Assembly: GCA_943735955.1 (NCBI GenBank)
Contig: OX030955.1
Span: forward strand, 4,465,835 to 4,529,834
Length of the DNA stretch: 64,000 nucleotides
Direction of reading: 5' to 3'
DNA from: Piscicola geometra
Taxonomy: Eukaryota; Annelida; Clitellata; Hirudinida; Piscicolidae
Shown one piece after another: positions 57,347 to 64,000 of this stretch (its first letter is position 1; every line of letters begins with the position of its first letter). Made by a program: the position numbers and the translations under genes. The notes under the pieces are model-generated. The model was not told the origin of the DNA, ran no database searches, and saw only the letters and a program-made list of their open reading frames with translations.

Positions 57347-58330
57347 GTGATGGTGGATGTCTTGATGACAGTGATGATGATGACGATGCTTATTTAATAA
57401 AGTGCTGTGCTGGTAAGTGGAAAGCACATTGGTAGTTAGTTTGTGGTTTGATTCACATGGACAAGATGTGGAACTTGTTGGTAGGAATCAATGTTGGTAG
57501 ATTATCAGGTATGACAAAAGAAGGGCAGTTCCCCAGAGCTCCAAACGTGTAACCTTCAGTTGCGTGCCTGGGCGCTATATAAAACCGCCAATTATTATTT
57601 TTATTATTCTTTAAAAACGCCTGCAGAAGCGCTGCAATGTGGCTTGGTGAGCAGAGTGGTTCCAGACAAAGAACTCCACACTGAGGTTTTCCTTTATGTA
57701 TCACAGACATACATACTTTTTGGCCTTCATTTTGCTTCCATTTGCTTGATTATACTACTTTTGGATCAATATAAGATTTGTATGTGATATTGTTTCTATG
57801 AATATTAATTTTGTGCCTCTGAGAAAGAGGCCTCCTGACCTCTTATCTGCGCCCGCTCGATGATGCTGAAGTATTAGTTCAACGTTGGCATGGCTGGTCC
57901 CCCACTGCTCACCATGGCAACGTAGACGAGGAGGATAGCTGAGAAGATAGGAGAGGCGAGCAGACCAGTGTTGAGACTGGGCAAGCAGGCTTTCTACACG
58001 CAACTCCAACTGCCACTGCCCCAGGCATATCGGTCTGTTGTTGTTGCATTTGTTGTTGTTGGTGTTGTTGTTGTTCAGCGATGCTGTTGTTGTTATAGTT
58101 CAGTTATGCTGTTGTTAATGTTGCAAATACTTTGTAAGATTAATAAAATCTTTGAGATTTGAAAGATGCATGTTTGAAGTGGTTGATTGGTATGCTCGTT
58201 CAGATTTGGAGAGGAAAAGATGCTGGAGAACCTCCGAATTCCTGACGCGCAAGAAGGGATCGATGCTTTTGTGAAAAAAAGAAAACCTCTGTGGCAACAC
58301 GAGGAAGGGCTTGACGACAAACCCCTGTGA
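55631..58330 (+). CDS. ECHDC3: Enoyl-CoA hydratase domain-containing protein 3, first exon missing
   Basis: Nine phased exons: 55631-55728, 55989-56118, 56293-56355, 56511-56556, 56689-56773, 57195-57304, 57627-57685, 57926-58032 and 58204-58330 (TGA 58328-58330), giving 274 residues against about 300 for the human protein. The missing part is the N-terminal mitochondrial presequence. Family blocks are clear: crotonase [25 protein letters not shown] (oxyanion hole), [71 protein letters not shown] and the C-terminal [16 protein letters not shown]. It is a mitochondrial crotonase-fold protein of poorly defined substrate, linked to lipid metabolism in vertebrates. Several exons abut triplet microsatellites, yet all splice phases are intact. 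Confidence 0.93.
57005..57193. repeat. (ACT/ACC)n triplet microsatellite in ECHDC3 intron
   Basis: About 190 bp of ACT and ACC triplets run straight into the ACTACAG acceptor of exon 57195-57304. A (GAT)n run at about 57308-57390 begins just after that exon's donor. Confidence 0.92.
57538..57612 (+). mobile_element. SINE family A, 3' fragment
   Basis: CTTCAGTTGCGTGCCTGGGC followed by GCTATATAA and an AATTATTATTTTTATTATT tail, matching the 3' end of the SINE at 12182-12368. Its tail ends 15 bp before the acceptor of the ECHDC3 exon at 57627. Confidence 0.55.
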
Positions 58331-58423
58331 ACATGTCATTGTCTGTAAACCCAAGAACAGACGTGTATCCTCCCTTCTACCGCATGGGCATAAGAGGCGC
58401 TGATAAAGCTACATTAGTCACCA

Positions 58424-61366
58424 CCCTGTGAACATTCTATATGGGCCTATATGGGTCCCATATGGGCTAAATGGGCTAAGGGTAATCAATATGGGTCCTA
58501 TATGGGTCCTATATGGGCTTCGTGGGCTAGAGATTATCTATATGGGCCCTATATGGGTCCTATATGGGCTAAATGGGCTTTAAAAAAGAATAAAATTTAA
58601 CGTGTTTTTAAAGAAAAACCTATTTGGGAAGTATATGGGTCCTAAATGGGCTAAATGAGCTTTGAATAATAATAAAAGTTAAAGTGTTTTTATGGAAAAC
58701 CTATATGGGTCCTATATGGGTCCTATATGGGCTAAATGGGCTTTGAATAATAAAAAAAGTTCAAGTGTTTTCAAGGAAAGCCTATGTGGGTCCTATATGG
58801 GTCCTATATGGGCTAAATGGGCTTTTAAAAAAAAAAATTCTAAGTGTTTTCAAGGAAAGCCTATGTGGGTCCTATATGGGTCCTATATGGGCTAAATGGG
58901 CTTTGAATAACAAAAAAAGTTAAAGTGTTTTTATGGAAAGCCTATGTGGGTCCTATATGGGTCCTATATAGGCTAAATGGGCTTTGAATAATAAAAAAAG
59001 TTCAAGTGTTTTCAAGGAAAGCCTATGTGGGTCCTATATGGGTCCTATATGGGCTAAATGGGTTTTGAATAATAAAAAAAGTTTAAGTGTTTTCCAGGAA
59101 AGCCTATGTGGGTCCTATATGGGTCCTATATGGGCTAAATGGGTTTTGAATAATAAAAAAAGTTCAAGTGTTTTCAAGGAAAGCCTATGTGGGTCCTATA
59201 TGGGTCCTATATGGGCTAAATGGGCTTTAAAAAAAATAATTCTAAGTGTTTTTAAGGAAAGCCTATGTGGGTCCTATATGGGTCCTATATGGGCTAAATG
59301 GGCTTTGAATAATAAAAAAAGTTTAAGTGTTTTCCAGGAAAGCCTATGTGGGTCCTATATGGGTCCTATATGGGCTAAATGGGTTTTGAATAATAAAAAA
59401 AGTTCAAGTGTTTTCCAGGAAAGCCTATGTGGGTCCTATATGGGTCCTATATGGGCTAAATGGGCTTTGAATAATAAAAAAAGTTTAAGTGTTTTCCAGG
59501 AAAGCCTATGTGGGTCCTATATGGGTCCTATATGGGCTAAATGGGTTTTGAATAATAAAAAAAGTTTAAGTGTTTTCCAGGAAAGCCTATGTGGGTCCTA
59601 TATGGGTCCTATATGGGCTAAATGAGCTTTGAATAATAATAAAAAGTTTAAGTGTTTTTATGGAAAGCCTATGTGGGTCTTTTATGGGTCCTATATGGGC
59701 TAAATGGGCTTTGAATAACAAAAAAAGTTAAAGTGTTTTTATGGAAAGCCTATGTGGGTCCTATATGGGTCCTATATAGGCTAAATGGGCTTTGAATAAT
59801 AAAAAAAGTTCAAGTGTTTTCAAGGAAAGCCTATGTGGGTCCTATATGGGTCCTATATGGGCTAAATGGGTTTTGAATAATAAAAAAAGTTTAAGTGTTT
59901 TCAAGGAAAGCCTATGTGGGTCCTATATGGGTCCTATATGGGCTAAATGGGCTTTAAAAAAAAATAATTCTAAGTGTTTTCAAGGAAAGCCTATGTGGGT
60001 CCTATATGGGTCCTATATGGGCTAAATGGGCTTTGAATAACAAAAAAAGTTAAAGTGTTTTTATGGAAAGCCTATGTGGGTCCTATATGGGTCCTATATG
60101 GGCTAAATGGGTTTTGAATAATAAAAAAAGTTTAAGTGTTTTCCAGGAAAGCCTATGTGGGTCCTATATGGGTCCTATATGGGCTAAATGGGCTTTGAAT
60201 AATAAAAATAATTACAACAGAAGATAACATTTATAAAATAAAAGAGATAATAAATTCAAATGATTAAAACAAAAAAATAAAAAATATTTCACAAAAACCA
60301 TGGCCATATGTTACACTAATTCAAAGTAAAATATTTTTTATTTTTTTGTTATAATCATTTGAATTTATTATCTCTTTTATTTTAGAAATGTTATCTTCTG
60401 TTGTAATTATTTAAAAAGTATTTGTCTCTAAAAGTCATTCTGGTTTCTTATTAAAGTTTTTTTTTTTAATTCTCATTATTAAATATTAATATTAAAAAAT
60501 TTAAAGTTATGCAAATAATTATTCAATAGTTCAACAAACTTTTCGAAACCCCACAAGTTGTAATCAATGTATTCAATATCTATATAAAATACCAGCCATT
60601 TTTATTAATATATGTAATGACAAAAAAAGCCGGTTAGCACTTCCTTTACCAGAACAAATTAAACCATGGTATATAATGCATCAATAAATTATTCGCAACA
60701 GGTTCTGTCAAAACCAACTCAACTCAAACATACAGAAGAGAAATCAAAGTACACGTGTCCAAATTAGAAAAGCAAGCCAAGCAAAATTCAAAAAAAATAA
60801 TCTTCAAGAATCCGATTAATCACATTTTTTATATTTGGAATATTTTTCTTACATCTTTAAATTTATGTTTGGCAGAAATATTTTAATTGCTTTTTATAAG
60901 AATAAATAATTTATCAATCAATCATGTGTTGCCCATATAGCCCATATGGGACCCACTTAATTTGGTGTAGCATTTTGACATGGGTCCCATATGGGCTGCC
61001 CACATAGGGCCTATATGGGCTGCCCACATAGGACCTATATGGGCTTCCCATATAGGGCCCATATAGTTGCCCATATAGCCCATATGGGGCCCACTTAATT
61101 CGGTGTAGCATTTTGACATGGGTCCCATATGGGCTGCCCACATAGGACCTATATGGGCTGCCCATATAGGGCCCATATGGGCTGCCCATATAGTTGCCCA
61201 TATAGGGCCCATATGGGCTGCCCATATAGTTGCCCATATAGCCCATATGGGACCCACATAAATCGGTGTAGCATTTTGACATGGGTCCCATATGGGCTGC
61301 CCATATGGGGCCCATATAGTTGCCCATATGGGACCCATATAGGTCCCATATAGAATGTTCACAGGG
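58424..61366. mobile_element. ATATGGG inverted-repeat element, copy 2 (large)
   Basis: It begins CCCTGTGAACATTCTATATG and ends at 61366 with the inverse, CATATAGAATGTTCACAGGG. The left arm (58424-60200) starts with the same 260 bp as copy 1 and then has about 18 monomers of roughly 81 bp. The centre (60201-60930) is AT-rich and contains an 83-bp hairpin. The right arm (60931-61366) is a different ATATGGG array in the opposite sense, with the units GCCCATATAGGGCCCATATG and a recurring CGGTGTAGCATTTTGACATG. No protein with a transposase motif is seen. It sits 93 bp downstream of the ECHDC3 stop. Confidence 0.87.
60206..60412. repeat. 83-bp inverted repeat (hairpin) inside ATATGGG copy 2
   Basis: Arm 60206-60289 and arm 60328-60412 are nearly perfect reverse complements (AATAATTACAACAGAAGATA against its inverse) around a 38-bp loop that contains CCATGGCCATATG. 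It separates the plus-sense and minus-sense arrays. A young MITE insertion or an element-internal palindrome would both fit. Confidence 0.9.
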
Positions 61367-62326
61367 CATCAAACACCATGTTAAGGCGCATTATTTTAAA
61401 AGTCAGTTTCAACCAATGCTGACCCCATTAGACTGAAAGATCGTAGTTTTTGTGTTAGAGATTAACACCTACCATAATAGAATCATTCTTTATTCACCTT
61501 AAATAAAAGGGTCTCTGCAATATTTCTTCAACCGTGCTACGCAATTACTCAATTTGAAGATCCTTCCGTAATTTTATAATTAACTTATTGGTTTCTGGTT
61601 TTCACCAAAATGTTTATGAAGCATTGACCTAAAGAAAACCAAAAAATTAATTGTTATATTCACCTATATTTATTTGGCATAAGAAACACTGTTCAGACCT
61701 CAATGTAATCTGGTATGATTCCCAGTGTAATAATCATACACAACATGGAGTATTTAAGAATTTCATAAAAGTCAATGGCTGCAGCACAGGAAGAGCATAA
61801 TCACATATTCCAATAAATATAATCTACCTTAAAATACCAGATTGTTCGGACACCCATAATGTTGGGACACCACAATTTTTCAAAAAAAGAATTTTTTTGG
61901 GGTTCTTAGATATATCATACATTTTGAAAACTAGAATGTTAATGGTGAGAATTATGACAAGAATTAATAATACTCATAACTTAATTCAATAAAATGATGA
62001 CTAATTTACAGACTACGAATATACAGAATAACGAGCAAAAACTTCAATATTTAACCATTTAATTTTTTTGAATTATCTGAAAAAAATATTTATATTTTCG
62101 TAAATTCAAAACTTTAGTTTAAAAAGTCCGAATATATTGGTATTTTACGGTATGCAGTCTGAATATACAAGTTATTAAATAGAGAGGTACAAAAAGCTGG
62201 GGGTCGAAGTTCAGGTTGATAGTGTTTTGAGTTTGGAATCGCCATCAAATACAGTTGATAATTTCAAAGTTTGGAATAATAGTGTTGATAAGGTCATAGT
62301 TTGGGATAATGTCACAGTTGACGACA
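61367..62326. other. Gene-free AT-rich stretch
   Basis: About 960 bp between the ATATGGG element and the stop codon of the phosphatase gene. No coding exon or repeat is recognised. The right end would be the phosphatase 3' untranslated region, which shows a short direct repetition of TTGATAATGTT-like units at about 62215-62330. Confidence 0.45.
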
Positions 62327-63864
62327 TCAATGGTGGGGCTTTTGCTGGTGGCAGTCGAAGCGATCGGAGGCAGGCGATGTCTTCTCGATGAGGATCGAGT
62401 CGATGATGCTGTTCCCCTTTGAAAGAGCAACAAAAAGTATTAACGGACTTCAATGAAAATAAATTATAATGAGGAAAAGTATTTACGGACTCAAATAAAA
62501 AATGAATACAATGAGAAAAAGTATTTACGTACTTAAATGAAAATAGACTAGAGAAAGTACTTTTTCGACGGAAATTTGATCGAGAGACATATGACTTTGG
62601 TTGTGGATGGTCATCATGGTGAAGCCGTAGTCGTCGGCGTGGTAGGCGCTCCAGACGTTAGGCTGTCTGACGAAAGGGTCCAAGCCTTCCTGACAGCCCT
62701 GTGTGGTGGCAGCGAGATGGGGTGGAAGAGGGTAGGGAAAAAACAAGGTGGTGAAGGAGATAGAAGGATGGGGAAGAGAGGTGGTTAGAGATTATAACAG
62801 GGAATCGAAAGAGAGGTGGTGAAAGAGAGGTCACTGCAACCCTCCGCTTTCGACAATTTTCTCTTTGGAAATTCCAACAGAGCGTTAAGGTTGTTGCAAT
62901 TACCATCGGACGACTATAAATTGCTTAATGCCTTCTAGTGACCTTTTTCAAAGAATTCTTCCCAAATGCTATAATGTAATGCGAGGACGTAGTCTGAAAG
63001 GAAGCGAAGAAGATGATAAAGTATAGTGACACCGAAACTCACGCCTGATCCAGTGACAATGTGCACGGGAGCTCTGGGGTCCTTGTAGGGCTTGTCTGAG
63101 CTGCCATTGCACACCTGAGTTGATGTGCTTGAGTGCTGCATCCATACGAAGTCCATCGCACTACAGAATGTTCAATGCATTTTGATAAAGCCAAATAATC
63201 TTGATAAGACAAATGTTGATGAAAATAAAATACAACACAATACAACGAAGAGTAGGATTTACGTGGCGTAAACCCAAGCGAGCTTCATCACCAATATAAT
63301 TTTAATATTAATTTTAAAAATCTAGCATTCAACAAACGACCCACTACTCCAAGCACGCACCACATTGTCGTAGACGGGCCACATGCGCTCGTAGGAGTGT
63401 TCATGCGCCTGGAAGTGAAGGTCGACTCCATGCTTGTAGAGCAGATCTTCGATGTTGTATGTGTTCGTGCCAGGGAAACCAACCCTTATCTGTGTGTTTG
63501 TGTGTGTTTGTGTGTGTTCTGTGTGTGTGCGTGCGTGTGTAGGTGTGTGTGAGAAAAATAAAAAAACAGCCTGGCAAACAATACAATACAATACAACGAC
63601 GAGTATTAATAACGTAGCGTTAACCCGAACGAGCTTCAAGACTACAAGGTTATGAATGATGATATATATTAAATTAAATTGCCAATAAAAAGACTCAAAA
63701 AGTATTTAAAAAATCATCATCATTATCATCATCATCATCGAGAGCACCATGTTGTCGGGTTTGTTGCAGTGTTCTTGGTCGTTGCTGTTGCTGCAGTACA
63801 TGGGTCGGTGGCACATCGTCACCAGCCAGGGCCTCTTTGCCCTGTTCTCTGGCCTGTTCGCCTC
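62327..63864 (-). CDS. ACP7-like: Purple acid phosphatase (ACP7-like), C-terminal half; 5' part beyond window
   Basis: Five phase-0 exons: 63748-63864, 63361-63489, 63043-63114, 62561-62698 and 62327-62416 (TGA 62327-62329), about 182 residues. They correspond to the C-terminal part of the metallophosphoesterase: RPWLVTMCHRPMYCSNS with a metal-binding His, YNIEDLLYKHGVDLHFQAHE followed by HSYERMWPVYDN (the AHEHSYER metal/catalytic loop), APVHIVTGSG, GCQEGLDPF, and VWSAYHADDYGFTMMTIHN. The family uses a binuclear Fe/Zn or Fe/Fe centre, is usually secreted or lysosomal, and hydrolyses phosphomonoesters. All introns here being phase 0 makes the model easy to check. The N-terminal signal peptide, fibronectin-like domain and first metal motifs lie beyond the right end of the window. 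Confidence 0.92.
63222..63287 (-). mobile_element. SINE family B, 3' fragment
   Basis: Plus-strand ACAACACAATACAACGAAGA and GTGGCGTAAACCCAAGCGAG match the tail of the SINE at 18935-19097. It lies in an intron of the phosphatase gene. Confidence 0.55.
63491..63550. repeat. (GT)n-rich microsatellite
   Basis: An interrupted TGTG run with TTTG and GCGT units directly precedes (in gene sense) the CACACAG acceptor of the phosphatase exon 63361-63489. Confidence 0.85.
63574..63652 (-). mobile_element. SINE family B, 3' fragment
   Basis: Plus-strand AATACAATACAATACAACGA, then GTATTAATAACGTAGCGTTA and CCCGAACGAGCTTCAAGAC. It is closely similar to the fragment at 52003-52080 and lies in the next phosphatase intron, about 290 bp from the copy at 63222-63287. 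Confidence 0.62.
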
Positions 63865-63880
63865 CTATGTGGCCGATCGT

Positions 63881-63905
63881 GATGTCGATGATGATGATGA
63901 TGTCG

Positions 63906-63937
<32 letters not shown>

Positions 63938-63939
63938 GT
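63881..63939. repeat. (GAT)n microsatellite
   Basis: GAT/GTC triplets in the phosphatase intron immediately upstream of exon 63748-63864, near the right end of the window. Confidence 0.88.
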
Positions 63940-64000
63940 GCCGTAGATGAAGCAGAAACTTTATTAGAACGAACTACACATGAGAATATTTGTGCTTTTG

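Noticed and set aside
58984..59625. 213-residue open frame with repeating MGPIWAKW units as a protein-coding gene
   Set aside because: It is explained by tandem 81-bp monomers of a repeat element; there is no start context, splice signal or independent sign of selection.

Overview
This is an intron-rich, AT-rich animal nuclear genome segment. Genes are split into many short exons with GT-AG introns. Coding exons are GC-richer than their surroundings, and introns carry triplet microsatellites, tRNA-derived SINEs and a pogo-like DNA transposon. The gene families (T-type calcium channel, ADAM, otopetrin, formin-like, DUF1308, ECHDC3, purple acid phosphatase, KY-type transglutaminase-like) point to a bilaterian invertebrate, possibly a spiralian. 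I cannot place it further. Exon limits below were read by eye from splice sites, reading phase and remembered family motifs; no search was run.

From 1 to about 38.9 kb nearly everything lies head-to-tail on the minus strand. In transcription order from high to low coordinates these are: a C7orf25/DUF1308 homologue (37.75-38.85 kb), a complete formin-like (FMNL) gene of about 29 exons (29.0-37.1 kb) with a plus-strand tRNA-Pro(AGG) inside one intron, a small secreted EGF-containing protein (27.3-28.5 kb), an otopetrin proton channel (22.7-25.7 kb), an ADAM metalloprotease (17.5-22.0 kb), and the 5' end of a Cav3 T-type calcium channel (1-16.3 kb, domain I only). Two or three exon-like blocks that do not belong to Cav3 sit in its introns.

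From 39.2 to 42.4 kb lie two mobile or repetitive blocks: an inverted-repeat element made of ATATGGG-rich tandem monomers, and a decayed pogo-like transposon. Next come a complete retinol-dehydrogenase-like SDR gene on the plus strand (42.6-44.7 kb), a possible secreted-peptide precursor with a TATA box on the minus strand (46.2-47.1 kb), and a complete 12-exon KY/hillarin-like gene on the minus strand (48.6-55.0 kb) that encodes two transglutaminase-like modules, both apparently without the catalytic cysteine. An ECHDC3 gene on the plus strand (55.6-58.3 kb) is divergent from it. A second, larger copy of the ATATGGG element fills 58.4-61.4 kb. The window ends inside a purple acid phosphatase gene on the minus strand (62.3 kb to beyond 63.9 kb).

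The neighbouring genes have unrelated functions (ion transport, cytoskeleton, lipid metabolism, phosphatase), so there is no sign of an operon or pathway cluster. The most unusual material is the pair of ATATGGG elements, the double cysteine-less transglutaminase protein, the exons interleaved with Cav3, and the secreted-peptide candidate.
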